This document shows, in pieces, positions 25,417-35,119 of a stretch of 64,000 nt of DNA. Every line of letters begins with the position of its first letter. Position 1 is the first letter of the stretch. A program made the position numbers and the translations under genes. Source of the DNA: Mesobacillus persicus (GTDB lineage Bacteria; Bacillota; Bacilli; Bacillales; Cytobacillaceae); the NCBI RefSeq assembly GCF_900109925.1, contig NZ_FOBW01000007.1:62001-126000 (forward strand), in the 5' to 3' direction. The notes beneath the pieces are model-generated. The model ran no database searches. It saw only the letters and a program-made list of their open reading frames with translations, and was not told the origin of the DNA.

Positions 25417-26343
25417 ATGAAGGTTTTAATTAAAAGATTATTAAACTTTAAAGATGAAAGCGGTGCGGCAATAGTAATTGTGGCTATTTCATTAGTTGCC
25501 ATGATTGGATTCGCTGCTATAACAATAGATGGTGGAAGACTGTATTTGGAAAAGAGCAAGCTACAAAATGCAATGGATGCTGCGGTGCTTGCTGGGGCAT
25601 CACAACTCCTGTTGTCAGATCCAGTGACAAGTGAATCTCAGGCGACAACAATAGCAAAGGCTATCTCCGAAAAAAATGGCTATACACCTGATAATATCAA
25701 CCCTGAACATCAGAATTTCATTACGGCGACAACAGAAATAGAGGTGCCACTAACATTTGCGAGGGTACTAGGAATTAATAGTGCTCAAGTCCCTGCTTCT
25801 GCTAAAGCCATTGTCGGGCCATTAGTATCAGCAGGAGGTATCGCGCCGATAGCAGTTGCGAAAAGTGAAATTCCTCATGGGACCACTTTAAACTGCGGTA
25901 ATTCTAAACACTCGACAGGTAATTGTGGTTTTCTAAGGATTGATGGAACAGGGGCGAAGGATTTAGAAAACGCAATAGTAAACGGTAGTGAATACTCTGT
26001 AGGGGATACCACGGTTCATACCGAAAAAGGGGAAATGAAAGGGCCGGTACGATTTGCAGTGGATGAATTAATTGAAAGAGATAAAGATAGACCCCAGTGT
26101 TGGTCTGCCTCAACAGCGGATAACACTTGTAGTCGAGTAATTTATATTGCTGTCATTGATACATGGGAGGATGTCAATAATACTGTTGATATTATAGGCT
26201 TTGCGGCGTATTGGGTTCAAGAATATGACCATAGTAACAATGAATTAATTGGGCACTTCTTAAAGATGGTTAAGGCTGGGGAAGTTGGAGAATCCGGAAG
26301 CACCGGTGAATACGGAGTTTATGGTGTGAAACTAGCAGAATAG
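25417..26343 (+). CDS. TadG-like pilus assembly protein
   Basis: A 308-residue protein with one N-terminal membrane segment (ESGAAIVIVAISLVAMIGFAA) and the TadG-type AITIDGGRLYLEKSKLQNAMDAAVLAGA. The large C-terminal portion is extracellular, with paired cysteines (LNCGNSKHSTGNCGF and QCWSASTADNTCSR) that could form disulfides. It lacks an evident von Willebrand A domain found in some TadG proteins. It starts directly after the TadE stop codon. It probably helps anchor the pilus at the envelope. Confidence 0.82.
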   Translation: MKVLIKRLLNFKDESGAAIVIVAISLVAMIGFAAITIDGGRLYLEKSKLQNAMDAAVLAGASQLLLSDPVTSESQATTIAKAISEKNGYTPDNINPEHQNFITATTEIEVPLTFARVLGINSAQVPASAKAIVGPLVSAGGIAPIAVAKSEIPHGTTLNCGNSKHSTGNCGFLRIDGTGAKDLENAIVNGSEYSVGDTTVHTEKGEMKGPVRFAVDELIERDKDRPQCWSASTADNTCSRVIYIAVIDTWEDVNNTVDIIGFAAYWVQEYDHSNNELIGHFLKMVKAGEVGESGSTGEYGVYGVKLAE

Positions 26344-26368
26344 TTATTGGGGAATTTGGAGGGACGAT

Positions 26369-26974
26369 ATGAATACAAAGAAAATTTGGCTCTGGTCATT
26401 AGTTCTAGGGGGAATGGTTGCACTTGTGGCTTATTTTACTATGTTACCAAAACCGGCAAGTGTAGCTACCAGTGGGGATATCGAACAAGCATCAGAAAAT
26501 AATAATGAAAGTGATGACCCGTCTTTAACAGAAGAAGAAATCGACTTTAATAGGGAGATGGGCAACCCGATGGTAGAGGTCGAAACAGGCAAGCGGGCGA
26601 TTTCCATTTATGTTGAAATTGCACCTGGTGTATCTGGATATGTGGAACCAGAATCAAAGGTAGACGTCATTGCCTATGAAACTACAGAAGATAAAAAGAA
26701 AGAGGAAGAATATAAGTCGGCAGTTCTTGTATTAGAAAATGTGAAGGTTCTTTCCTCAGGTAGGTCTGCTGATACGAAAGAGGAAGCTTTACATTATCAA
26801 ACTGTTACATTAGAAGTTACACCAGAAGAAGGTGTCATGCTTGGATTAGCTTCAAAAGATAAAGATGGGTTTTATCTAATGTTAAGAAACGAGGATGATA
26901 CCGAAACTGGAAAAAAAGGTTATAAGGAAACACGAAAGGTCGTAAAAGAAGAAAAGAAGGAGGATAAAGAATGA
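26369..26974 (+). CDS. CpaB/RcpC-like pilus protein
   Basis: A 201-residue protein with an N-terminal membrane helix (LWSLVLGGMVALVAYFTML) and a CpaB-type C-terminal domain: AISIYVEIAPGVSGYVEPESKVDVIAY, then QTVTLEVTPEEGVMLGLASKDKDGFYLMLRN. Its SAF domain seems reduced. In Gram-negative Tad systems this protein works with the secretin; in Gram-positives it may connect the pilus to the wall. The acidic/lysine-rich tail ends in an ATGA overlap with the next gene. Good ribosome binding site (GGAGGGACGAT). Confidence 0.82.
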   Translation: MNTKKIWLWSLVLGGMVALVAYFTMLPKPASVATSGDIEQASENNNESDDPSLTEEEIDFNREMGNPMVEVETGKRAISIYVEIAPGVSGYVEPESKVDVIAYETTEDKKKEEEYKSAVLVLENVKVLSSGRSADTKEEALHYQTVTLEVTPEEGVMLGLASKDKDGFYLMLRNEDDTETGKKGYKETRKVVKEEKKEDKE

Positions 26975-28155
26975 GTATAAACTGGTTCTACTTTTCTGAT
27001 ACAAACGCCGACCCTGGAGAAATTAAATCTCTACTAAATAAGAAGCAATTTTCGTTAGTCAGCACAAATCAGTTGGCGAATATTCATAAAGACTTAAGTG
27101 GATATGATCAGTCAGTCCTCTTTCTAAAGGCAAATTCTGTTTTTAATGTTTACGAACTTTGCCAAGAGATTTCTGTTCGCTATCCGCATGTGTACATCAT
27201 TTTAATTGTTCCGGATAATATGGAAAATCTAAAAAAGGCGATGCATATGGGGGCGTCTGATGTTCTTCGCTTTTCATATACGACAGATGAAGTAAAGGAA
27301 ACGATTATCCAAGCGATTAAATACATGGAGCATCGTGCAGATAAAGACCGTAGTGGTAGTTTTCTTAAAGAAAAAAGCAGGGTGATTACTGTATCTAGCC
27401 CGAAAGGTGGGGTGGGTAGAACCTCGTTAACTGTTAATCTTGCTCTTTCCTTAGCAAAAACAGAGCGTAAGGTTGCTGTGGTGGATGGCAATATTCAATT
27501 CGGCGATATTGCGATGCATTTCAACGAAAAGCCAAAACGAACGATTTACGAATGGGTAAAAGAAGCCTATGGCCGTTCAAACTATACGATTGACCAATAT
27601 ATGGTCCATCATGCAAGTGGTGTCTCCATCTTCGCAGCGCCACCACGACCCGAATTTTTCGAAGGAATCACCGAGAATCACCTAAAAGCAGCGATAGAAG
27701 AGATGAAAAAGCAATTTGATGTGGTGTTAATTGATATGCCTGGCTATTTATCGGAGATTCATATGAGCTGCCTAGATCTCGCTGATGATATTCTTTTAGT
27801 TTTAACAAATAATCTCCCAGAAATACGAACAAGCAAGCTTTATCTTGAAACATTGGAGGCTATTAATCTCCAAGATAAGGTAAAAGTGATTGTAAATAAA
27901 AGCTTGAAAAAACAAGGGGTCGAAGAGAAAAAGATGGAGGAGATCTTAGGAACAGCCATTTACCTTTCAATTCCAGATCAAGGAAAGGTTGCCGCTGCTG
28001 CCATCTCGACTGGAATCCCTTTTGTCCTTTCAAATCCAAGAAACCCAATGAGTAGATCCGTCTTCCAACTATCAGAAAAACTGTATAAAGAGGAAGGATC
28101 TGAGACGGTTCCTACAAGAAAAAGGGTTAAGCGTAAGTTTTTAATGAGCACGTAA
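26971..28155 (+). CDS. CpaE/TadZ-like ATPase (MinD family)
   Basis: A 394-residue protein with an N-terminal receiver-like domain (residues 1-125, SVLFLKANSVFNVYELC, HMGASDVLRFSYTTDEV) and a MinD/ParA P-loop domain from about 135. The deviant Walker A is SSPKGGVGRTSLTVNLALSL, followed by VVDGNIQFGDIAMHF and VLIDMPGYLSEI. TadZ/CpaE proteins place the pilus machine in the cell. The start ATG overlaps the previous stop by four bases. Complete, in the expected order between CpaB and TadA. Confidence 0.9.
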   Translation: MSINWFYFSDTNADPGEIKSLLNKKQFSLVSTNQLANIHKDLSGYDQSVLFLKANSVFNVYELCQEISVRYPHVYIILIVPDNMENLKKAMHMGASDVLRFSYTTDEVKETIIQAIKYMEHRADKDRSGSFLKEKSRVITVSSPKGGVGRTSLTVNLALSLAKTERKVAVVDGNIQFGDIAMHFNEKPKRTIYEWVKEAYGRSNYTIDQYMVHHASGVSIFAAPPRPEFFEGITENHLKAAIEEMKKQFDVVLIDMPGYLSEIHMSCLDLADDILLVLTNNLPEIRTSKLYLETLEAINLQDKVKVIVNKSLKKQGVEEKKMEEILGTAIYLSIPDQGKVAAAAISTGIPFVLSNPRNPMSRSVFQLSEKLYKEEGSETVPTRKRVKRKFLMST

Positions 28156-28168
28156 GGAGGAGATTACC

Positions 28169-29506
28169 TTGTCACTTTTTGCCCGTTATAAAGAAGAAAC
28201 CCTTCAAACGGAAACAAGCGCTTCAATAAAAAAAGTCGTTCAAAAATCAAAGCGATTTTGGGAGGTTGAGTCCAGCCTACATACGTATTTACTGGATGAG
28301 CTCAAAAAACACCAAGGCCAAACGGAAGCGGAAGAAATCAAGAAGATTGAAGAATTGAGCGAGGTCTTTTTTAACGAAGAGGACAGCCGATTAAGTTTTG
28401 AGGATAAGCAAGAGGTTCTTAATTATGTGAAGCATGAACTCCTTGCCTATGGGCCGATTACTCCTTTATTAGAGAACCCACAAGTTAATGAGGTCATGGT
28501 TAATGGTCCTGGTGAAGTTTATTTCGAGAAAAACGGCCGATTACTGAGAAGTGATGCCACTTTCCAAGATGATCAGCATGTGTTGCGTGTCATCGAAAAA
28601 ATTGTCGCACCGATTGGGCGTCGTGTTGATGAGAGTTCACCCATGGTCGATGCTCGTTTACCGGATGGCTCCCGTGTGAATGCGATTATTCCTCCGCTTG
28701 CTTTAAAAGGACCTAGCTTAACCATCCGTAAATTTTCTGAGAAACCGTTTACGATTCATGATTTGATCTCATTTGGAACCTTAAGTGATGATATGGCGGA
28801 GTTTCTTGATGTTTGTGTTAAGTCACAACTAAATGTGTTTATCAGTGGGGGAACCGGTTCTGGTAAAACTTCCACGCTAAATGTATTGTCTTCCTTCATC
28901 CCGAATGAAGAGCGAATTGTCACGATTGAGGATGCAGCTGAGCTAAAACTCAATCAAGAACATATTGTTTCCCTCGAATCACGGCCAGCTAATATAGAAG
29001 GGAAAGGGGAAATTTCGATTCGCGACTTGGTGCGTAACTCACTGCGGATGCGCCCAGACCGAATTGTTGTCGGGGAGGTCCGTGGGGCTGAGGCCCTGGA
29101 TATGCTCCAAGCGATGAACACCGGTCATGATGGCAGCTTGAGTACCGGTCATGCCAACTCGCCGCGTGACTTAATTTCCCGTTTAGAAACAATGGTTTTA
29201 ATGGCGGGATATGAACTTCCGGTTAAAGCGATTCGTGAGCAAATTGCCAGTGCAATTGATTTGATTGTCCAACAGGCTAGATTAAAAGATGGAACGAGAA
29301 GAATCACTCATATTACCGAAGTACTCGGAATGGAAGGTGAAACCATCGTCCTTCAGGATTTATATGTTTTCCGAGAAACAGGCAGAGTTGATGATGGAAG
29401 AATTGAAGGAAAGTTTACGCCGACGGGAATTCGCCCGAAATTCACGGATCAGCTGGAGTTGAATGGTTATACCGTACCAGCATCCTGGTTTGCGAGTGAG
29501 TGGTAA
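28169..29506 (+). CDS. TadA/CpaF secretion ATPase
   Basis: A 445-residue type II/IV secretion ATPase that powers Flp pilus assembly. An N-terminal domain is followed by [16 protein letters not shown], Walker [11 protein letters not shown] with Lys233, the aspartate box [10 protein letters not shown], Walker [20 protein letters not shown] and the histidine box [17 protein letters not shown]. All catalytic parts are present. The start is TTG 28169 behind AAGGAGG at 8 nt. It is followed, with overlap or a few bases, by the two TadB/TadC-type membrane proteins. Confidence 0.93.
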   Translation: MSLFARYKEETLQTETSASIKKVVQKSKRFWEVESSLHTYLLDELKKHQGQTEAEEIKKIEELSEVFFNEEDSRLSFEDKQEVLNYVKHELLAYGPITPLLENPQVNEVMVNGPGEVYFEKNGRLLRSDATFQDDQHVLRVIEKIVAPIGRRVDESSPMVDARLPDGSRVNAIIPPLALKGPSLTIRKFSEKPFTIHDLISFGTLSDDMAEFLDVCVKSQLNVFISGGTGSGKTSTLNVLSSFIPNEERIVTIEDAAELKLNQEHIVSLESRPANIEGKGEISIRDLVRNSLRMRPDRIVVGEVRGAEALDMLQAMNTGHDGSLSTGHANSPRDLISRLETMVLMAGYELPVKAIREQIASAIDLIVQQARLKDGTRRITHITEVLGMEGETIVLQDLYVFRETGRVDDGRIEGKFTPTGIRPKFTDQLELNGYTVPASWFASEW

Positions 29507-29508
29507 AA

Positions 29509-30471
29509 ATGGAAAAGTTAGCTTTCATTCTATTAATCTTTCTTTTAACCAGTTCTGTGAGCTTTTTGATAATAAAAGTGGTGTTGAAGCGAAGGGCAAT
29601 CAATCAACGGATTAACCGGTTTTTACCTACTAATTCGGAAGAAGAGGCAGAGCAACCTACAGTCAAGCAAGATAGCAAACTAAAACAGTTGTTTTCATCG
29701 ATTGCGGGAGCTCTGCGCGATGTGCAGTTTAGTAATAAAACGAAGAAACTATTAATAGAAGCGGGGAGTCCCTTAAAACCAGAGGAGTTCTTTGTCGTAA
29801 GAGTCCTCGTATTCTTTTTAATCGGAATAGGAGCCTTCTTGATTGGTTTTCCATGGTTTATTTGCGTTATTGGCGCCTCAATTGGCTATATGCTTCCTGT
29901 TTTATTTATGAAAAGAAAACGAGAAAAGCGAGTGAAAATGATTTCCTACCAGCTCATTGAAATACTAGGGATGATGTCAAATTCCATGCGCGCTGGATTC
30001 AGCTTTATGCAAGCGATGCAGCTTGTTGCTAAAGAAATGCCTGAGCCTTTGGGCCCCGAGTTTGAACAAGTTGTGAAGCAGGCAGGGTTAGGGGTACCTT
30101 TAGACGATGTATTTAAAGATATGACAGAGCGCTTACCAAACAAAGAATTGGAAGTTGTCGTTCGTGCGATCTTGGCGCAACGAAAAAGCGGTGGGAACTT
30201 GGCGGCACTGATGGAAACAATGGAAGAAACGGTTAGAGGACGAATTAGGGTATTAGAAGAGCTGAATACGTTGACGGCCCAAGGAAGGATGTCTTCCTGG
30301 ATTATTACTCTATTACCGGTTGGTCTAGGTCTCTATTTAGCTTTGATGAACAGAGAGTATTTCGGTCCAATGCTGGATCATCCATTAGGGATGACGATGC
30401 TTACTTTAGCGGGACTTTCGATTCTATTAGGATGGTTCTTTATCCAGAAAATTATCAAGATCGAGGTGTAG
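29509..30471 (+). CDS. TadB-like inner-membrane platform protein
   Basis: A protein of about 320 residues of the GspF/T2SSF family. An N-terminal helix, then a pair of helices near 100-135, the F domain (EILGMMSNSMRAGFSFMQAMQ, VFKDMTERLPNKELEVVVRAIL, GRMSSWIITLLPVGL) and C-terminal helices. It pairs with TadC to form the membrane platform acted on by TadA. The ATG at 29509 follows the TadA stop by two bases; a GTG at 29500, inside TadA, is also in frame and cannot be excluded. Confidence 0.88.
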   Translation: MEKLAFILLIFLLTSSVSFLIIKVVLKRRAINQRINRFLPTNSEEEAEQPTVKQDSKLKQLFSSIAGALRDVQFSNKTKKLLIEAGSPLKPEEFFVVRVLVFFLIGIGAFLIGFPWFICVIGASIGYMLPVLFMKRKREKRVKMISYQLIEILGMMSNSMRAGFSFMQAMQLVAKEMPEPLGPEFEQVVKQAGLGVPLDDVFKDMTERLPNKELEVVVRAILAQRKSGGNLAALMETMEETVRGRIRVLEELNTLTAQGRMSSWIITLLPVGLGLYLALMNREYFGPMLDHPLGMTMLTLAGLSILLGWFFIQKIIKIEV

Positions 30472-30475
30472 GAAA

Positions 30476-31402
30476 ATGGTAAATCTAGTGCTTTTATTAT
30501 TAACAGCGGGCTTCTTTACCTTAACGATTGCCGCTTCACTCCTTACCTTATATAAACGAGAGCTTGCTGTAAACGAGCGTGTGACCAGATACTTTGGTGA
30601 AAATATTAGGAGAGAAGAACAGGATGTAAAGTCAAAACGGAGGTTATTTTCCGGACTAATCGCCGTGTATTGGGAAAAAGGGACGGAATATCTTAATAGA
30701 AAAATTTCAAGAGCCGACAAACGGAAAATTGATAACCTATTACGTGATGCAGGCTATCCTTTTAAAACAGCGATTGACTTTCGCTTGTTTCAACTGGTTC
30801 TTGCTGTTGGTGGAGGATTAGCGATGGCATTATTGTTCTTGCCAATTGTTGAAGCAAAAACAAGTGGCTGGATGCTAGTGATAACTGTCTCGATTCTTGG
30901 GTACCGCCTACCGATTTTTTATTTAGGTAAAAAATCAAAAGCGCGGATTAAAGAGATCAATAAAGGGATGCCAGACTTTTTCGATACCGTGAACCTGTTA
31001 CTTGAGGCCGGAATGGGCTTGGATTTGGCTTTAGCAGATGTATCACGAAAGATGAAGGGACCCATCGCAGATGAATTTATCCAAACACTAGAGGATATGA
31101 AGCTTGGGATGTCTAGAAGAGAGGCTTTTTATGAGTTGCGAAAGCGAGTTCCTTCCGATTCATTTCAGAGTGTCATCAATTCCTTGATTCAAGCAGATCA
31201 GCTAGGAATTGGAATGGCGAAGGTTCTTCGCAACTTAACAATCAGAATTCGGGAACAACGAAAAGAGGCAGCTAGGGAACAAGCGATGAAGGCACCGGTA
31301 AAAATGCTCTTTCCGATGGTGTTTTTTATCTTCCCAGCTTTATTTATTGTCATCCTAGGTCCGCTAGTGATTACGCTTGTTACTAAAGGGTTAGGTGGTT
31401 GA
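30476..31402 (+). CDS. TadC-like inner-membrane platform protein
   Basis: A 308-residue T2SSF-domain membrane protein, paralogous to TadB. F domain residues include MPDFFDTVNLLLEAGMGLDLAL, DEFIQTLEDMKLGMSRREAFYELRKRVP and FQSVINSLIQADQLGIGMAKVL, with the EQAMKAPVKMLFPMVFFIFPALFIVIL C-terminus. The start ATG is four bases after the TadB stop. It is the last recognisable pilus gene; an XRE regulator follows after 70 bases. Confidence 0.88.
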   Translation: MVNLVLLLLTAGFFTLTIAASLLTLYKRELAVNERVTRYFGENIRREEQDVKSKRRLFSGLIAVYWEKGTEYLNRKISRADKRKIDNLLRDAGYPFKTAIDFRLFQLVLAVGGGLAMALLFLPIVEAKTSGWMLVITVSILGYRLPIFYLGKKSKARIKEINKGMPDFFDTVNLLLEAGMGLDLALADVSRKMKGPIADEFIQTLEDMKLGMSRREAFYELRKRVPSDSFQSVINSLIQADQLGIGMAKVLRNLTIRIREQRKEAAREQAMKAPVKMLFPMVFFIFPALFIVILGPLVITLVTKGLGG

Positions 31403-31472
31403 TTTTATAAAGACTGAAGGAGCTTTGATGAATGGACGATAATGCATCTTAAGAAGAAGGAGAGGTAACCGA

Positions 31473-31823
31473 ATGGATGGAAAGTGGTTAAAAGAGCTTC
31501 GTAGAAGAAAGGGCTTTACTTTGGATACCTTAAGTGAGCGGACGGGAATATCGAAATCTTACTTAAGTTTGATCGAGCGAGATATCCAAACGAATCCTAG
31601 TTTAGATATCTTACATAGATTGGCAAAGACCTTTGAAGTGGATGTGGAGGATCTTGTGCGGTTTGATAAGGATGAGGGGACGGTTGTTATATCAAAGTCC
31701 CCCATTCAAATAAAGGGTACTTTTAAATTTGAGATTGAACTTTCCGCTGAGGATATGAGTCCGAGAAAATTAGAGCAAATTAAGGGGTTGATCCAAACAC
31801 TAAAGGAGGAAAAGGCCGATTAA
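31473..31823 (+). CDS. XRE-family regulator at the end of the pilus locus
   Basis: A 116-residue protein with an N-terminal helix-turn-helix of the SinR type (LKELRRRKGFTLDTLSERTG, ISKSYLSLIERDIQTNPSLDIL) and a different C-terminal part (KFEIELSAEDMSPRKLEQIKGLIQTL) that lacks the SinI/SinR dimer motif. The recognition helix is very like that of SinR (KSYLS-ER-QTNPS), so it may bind the same or a similar palindrome found before the pilus operon. ATG 31473 follows GGAGAGG. The target remains an inference. Confidence 0.85.
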   Translation: MDGKWLKELRRRKGFTLDTLSERTGISKSYLSLIERDIQTNPSLDILHRLAKTFEVDVEDLVRFDKDEGTVVISKSPIQIKGTFKFEIELSAEDMSPRKLEQIKGLIQTLKEEKAD

Positions 31824-31969
31824 CTGGTATTCTCTCCTTTTATGATGGAAGAATAAAAACATAGATTCCTGTATACAATATCTATTAAATGGATATTTAT
31901 TTTTTCACTCGGTTGTTCGTTATAGTGTAATTCTGCTTGTGTTAAACAACCAGTCATAAGGAGTTTTTT

Positions 31970-32266
31970 ATGGTCCGAGTATTTCATTATCTCTCTTTAC
32001 TCAATTTAATTGATGCTTTTGTGACCTATTATGGACTTGAAAAGGCATTGATTACAGAAATGAACCCCATCATGGACAAGATTTATCATCTCCACCCGGC
32101 TTTATTTGTTTTAACAAAGGTTTCTCTTTCATTGTTTCTGTATTTGTTTATTGTATTTAAAAGGGTCCCTGCATCAAGGTTGATTAAGGGTATTGCGTTT
32201 ACAGCTTCTTTTTTATACACAATTGTGTTTGGTCTCCACTGCTGGTGGCTGATTCTTACCATTTAA
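31970..32266 (+). CDS. DUF5658 family membrane protein
   Basis: A 98-residue protein with three or four membrane helices and the DUF5658 pattern LNLIDAFVTYYGLEKALITEMNPIMD, ending FGLHCWWLILTI. Function unknown; small proteins of this family are common in Bacilli. AAGGAG precedes the ATG. A partial GTTC palindrome (31915-31930) lies in the promoter region, but matches the cluster consensus in only about 11 of 16 positions. Confidence 0.75.
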   Translation: MVRVFHYLSLLNLIDAFVTYYGLEKALITEMNPIMDKIYHLHPALFVLTKVSLSLFLYLFIVFKRVPASRLIKGIAFTASFLYTIVFGLHCWWLILTI

Positions 32267-32292
32267 GGATGATAAAAATCAGCCATTTTTTT
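32246..32292 (+). terminator. Terminator overlapping the DUF5658 stop
   Basis: TGGCTGATT (32246-32254) and AATCAGCCA (32277-32285) are a perfect 9-bp stem with a long loop, followed by seven T. Confidence 0.75.
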
Positions 32293-32507
32293 ATTTTTCT
32301 GCGCATAGCTGAATATTACAGCCAATTCCCCTAAAGTATTCCATATTATCAAGTAAATTATGGACATTCCTGAGTTCATCTATCCAAAATAAATCATTTA
32401 TAATAAGATAATAGAATAATAGTAGAATGTTACTATAGTGTAAATATAACTATATCAACATAAATAGTATTGGTTGAGACTCATTAGTCAGAGGAGATCC
32501 TAGAAAT

Positions 32508-33752
32508 ATGAATGAGGGTACCAGGAAAGAAGTGTTAAAGAATGAAGAAGTAAAGGCAATGAAATTGTTTATTCCTTTATTTTATGTGGTTTTTATAGGA
32601 TACGACTTAGTATATTATTACTTAATTCCATATTTTTATCAGGAAAATATAGGGCGTCCTAGTAATGGCCTAGGCCTTTTGATGTATTTTCTCCTCTTCT
32701 TGGTTTTGCCTGTAATCATTTATTTGATTAAAAGAGGCAATCCGTTTCAAGTAAAGTATTGGTTGTTTTTTACTTTCCTTCTCGTAGACCTGATAGATAA
32801 TTTATTGTCATTCTGGGGAAGTAAAACAGAGTATATGAGTGGTAATATCGTTGAGGTATTCTTCTTGATTTTTGTGCCAGTATTCATTAGTAAAAGGTTT
32901 TTTTGGACTGTTGCTGTTTCCTTGATATTAAAATATGGTTTGCTAGGGCTAATTTTTAAAAGTGTATCTGTCATTGCCCCTATAGCATTGATTTTCTTTC
33001 TAAGTATTTTTGGATATATTTTATTATCTCGTTTTATTTCTTACGTTAATGGGATGGTTTATGCCTATGAAGATGCTAAGCAAAAAGAAAAGCTTGCTGT
33101 TGTAGGACAAATGGCGGCGTCGATCGCACATGAGATCAAAAACCCGCTGTCAGCATTGAAGGGCTTTACGCAACTTCAACAAGAAAGAGATAAACAAAAC
33201 GAAAATTATTATCCTATCATGTTAAATGAGATTGATCGGATTAACTTAATTGTTTCTGATCTACTAATCTTAGGGAAACCGACTGGGGCAACGAAGTCCT
33301 ATGCAAGCATCGAAGAGATACTAAGCTATGTAGTTTCAATTAATGAACCACAGGCATCAAGGCAATCTATCGCCATACGGACAGAAATAGAAGAAGGATT
33401 ACCGTATTTATATTGTGATGAGAACCAAATGAAACAGGTTTTTTTGAATCTTATAAAAAACTCAATCGAGTCCATGATGGATGGCGGGAATATTGATATA
33501 AAGGCTAAGTTAATAGAAAATCAGTTTATAATCAGTGTTCAAGATGAAGGGGAAGGGATTCCTCACGAACAGATTGAAAAATTAGGAGAGCCCTTTTATA
33601 CCTCCAAACCAAATGGTACAGGTCTGGGGTTGATGGTAACGAAGAAAATCCTTGAAGAGCATAATGGTAAGCTAGACATCTCTAGCAGCCCTAAAAAAGG
33701 GACGAGAGTTACCGTTGTTATACCGGAGTCATTGGATTTCAGAAATTCTTAA
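32508..33752 (+). CDS. Sensor histidine kinase with multi-pass membrane sensor domain
   Basis: A 414-residue kinase. Residues 15-185 hold about six membrane helices with NIVEVFFLIFVPVF in the centre. The HisKA domain follows (AASIAHEIKNPLSALKGF, His208) and a full HATPase_c domain (NLIKNSIESM, DEGEGIPHE, GTGLGLMVTKKILEEHNG). It resembles Bacillus sporulation/KinB-like kinases in its catalytic core. The membrane domain is clearly related to that of the HD-GYP protein encoded next. No response regulator is adjacent. ATG 32508 follows AGGAGATCC. Confidence 0.9.
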   Translation: MNEGTRKEVLKNEEVKAMKLFIPLFYVVFIGYDLVYYYLIPYFYQENIGRPSNGLGLLMYFLLFLVLPVIIYLIKRGNPFQVKYWLFFTFLLVDLIDNLLSFWGSKTEYMSGNIVEVFFLIFVPVFISKRFFWTVAVSLILKYGLLGLIFKSVSVIAPIALIFFLSIFGYILLSRFISYVNGMVYAYEDAKQKEKLAVVGQMAASIAHEIKNPLSALKGFTQLQQERDKQNENYYPIMLNEIDRINLIVSDLLILGKPTGATKSYASIEEILSYVVSINEPQASRQSIAIRTEIEEGLPYLYCDENQMKQVFLNLIKNSIESMMDGGNIDIKAKLIENQFIISVQDEGEGIPHEQIEKLGEPFYTSKPNGTGLGLMVTKKILEEHNGKLDISSSPKKGTRVTVVIPESLDFRNS

Positions 33753-33918
33753 AAATATTTTCATAATGCTCTATGCTAGTAGTAGTACTTTTGGTTTATA
33801 ATTATAATAATAAAAGAGTGTCGATTTATGGCGGTTTTTCTTGCGGAGTATTTTCTTGTTTAATTCAGAGACATGAGACATGGAATTATTTAAATATATT
33901 GGTATTGGGGTCTAAAAA

Positions 33919-35094
33919 ATGCGAAGTGATTTTCTTAACCCGAGCTTAAGGCATGAGGAGCAGCGAGCCTTAAAATGGTTCCTTATTATGTTTTATCTCA
34001 TTTCTGTTGTGTATGACATTTTTTATAATTTCATCTATAAAAAGTATATTAGTAATGTTGAACCAGGGTTACCGGGAGTAGGTTATGTTTATTACCTTTT
34101 GCTTTTTGCTCTCCTTCTAGTTATTTTTCTAATGATTAAAAAAGGTAAACTAGGTTCGGTTAAGTATGTATTTATCTCGGTATACCTATTTCTTTCTATT
34201 ATTAACGATACAGTCTATTATTTTGGAAGTAACTTGGAGTACCAGACGGGGAATATAGTTGAGGTATTCATTATTCTGTTTACCCCCATGTTTGTAAATA
34301 CGAATTTTTTCCGTTTCGTTTTTATTGGAATGGTCATAAAGTACCTAATTATTGGGTTAATATTGCAATCTAGTGGCGTCTTACTTCCTGTAATCTTATA
34401 TTTATTTGTAACTGCCATTGCCTATATATTACTTAAACGATTTCAGGCTTACCTTCAAGCATATAAAACCTCATATGACGAGCAGTTAAGAGGAATAGTT
34501 AAAGGCGTAATTGCAACCATTGAACTTAAAGATCCATATACTAGAGGACACAGTGAAAGAGTCGCTCACTATGCCCGATCATTGGCAATTGAAACAGAAA
34601 AATACAACAAAGATGAGTTGAATTCTTTCCACTATGCTTGTTTGTTACATGATATTGGGAAAGTGAATATACCAGATCAAATCTTAATGAAACCAGGTAA
34701 GCTTACGTCAGAAGAATTTGATGTTATTAAGACTCATCCTGTTGTTGGAGTAGAAGCAGTTAAGAAAGTACAAGGGCTTGACCAAAGCCTTGATGTCATT
34801 AAGTCACACCATGAGAGATGGGATGGAAAAGGCTATCCAGATCAGTTAAAGGGTAGAGAAATCTCACAATTAGCCCGTATTGTCTCAATTGCGGATGCTT
34901 TTGATGCGATGACATCATCACGTTCGTATCGTTCTGCGCTCCCAGTGGATGATGCTTACAATAGAATTATAGAGGGAAAAGGGACACAGTTTGACCCAGA
35001 ATTGGTTGAATTATTTAAAAAGGTTTATCCTGAATGGGTAAAGTTTCATGGGGATTATGATTGGTCGGAAAATCTCTCGTATCAAAATAATTAA
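33919..35094 (+). CDS. HD-GYP c-di-GMP phosphodiesterase with membrane sensor domain
   Basis: A 391-residue protein. Residues 15-175 form the same kind of six-helix membrane domain as in the upstream kinase (EYQTGNIVEVFIILFTPMF). The HD-GYP domain follows: RGHSERVAHYA, LLHDIGKVNIPD with H244-D245, KTHPVVG, HHERWDGKGYP with GYP at 305-307, and IVSIADAFDAMTSSRSYR. All metal ligands and the GYP motif are present, so it should hydrolyse c-di-GMP. A ribosome binding site TTGGGGTC precedes the ATG. The tiny CWWC peptide gene begins 25 bases after its stop. Confidence 0.9.
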   Translation: MRSDFLNPSLRHEEQRALKWFLIMFYLISVVYDIFYNFIYKKYISNVEPGLPGVGYVYYLLLFALLLVIFLMIKKGKLGSVKYVFISVYLFLSIINDTVYYFGSNLEYQTGNIVEVFIILFTPMFVNTNFFRFVFIGMVIKYLIIGLILQSSGVLLPVILYLFVTAIAYILLKRFQAYLQAYKTSYDEQLRGIVKGVIATIELKDPYTRGHSERVAHYARSLAIETEKYNKDELNSFHYACLLHDIGKVNIPDQILMKPGKLTSEEFDVIKTHPVVGVEAVKKVQGLDQSLDVIKSHHERWDGKGYPDQLKGREISQLARIVSIADAFDAMTSSRSYRSALPVDDAYNRIIEGKGTQFDPELVELFKKVYPEWVKFHGDYDWSENLSYQNN

Positions 35095-35119
35095 AGTCAA
35101 TTTGAGAGGAGGTGAAGTC

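Noticed and set aside
31915-31930. Eighth SinR-like site before the DUF5658 gene
   Set aside because: GTTCGTTATAGTGTAA keeps only the left arm; match of about 11 of 16 positions is too weak.
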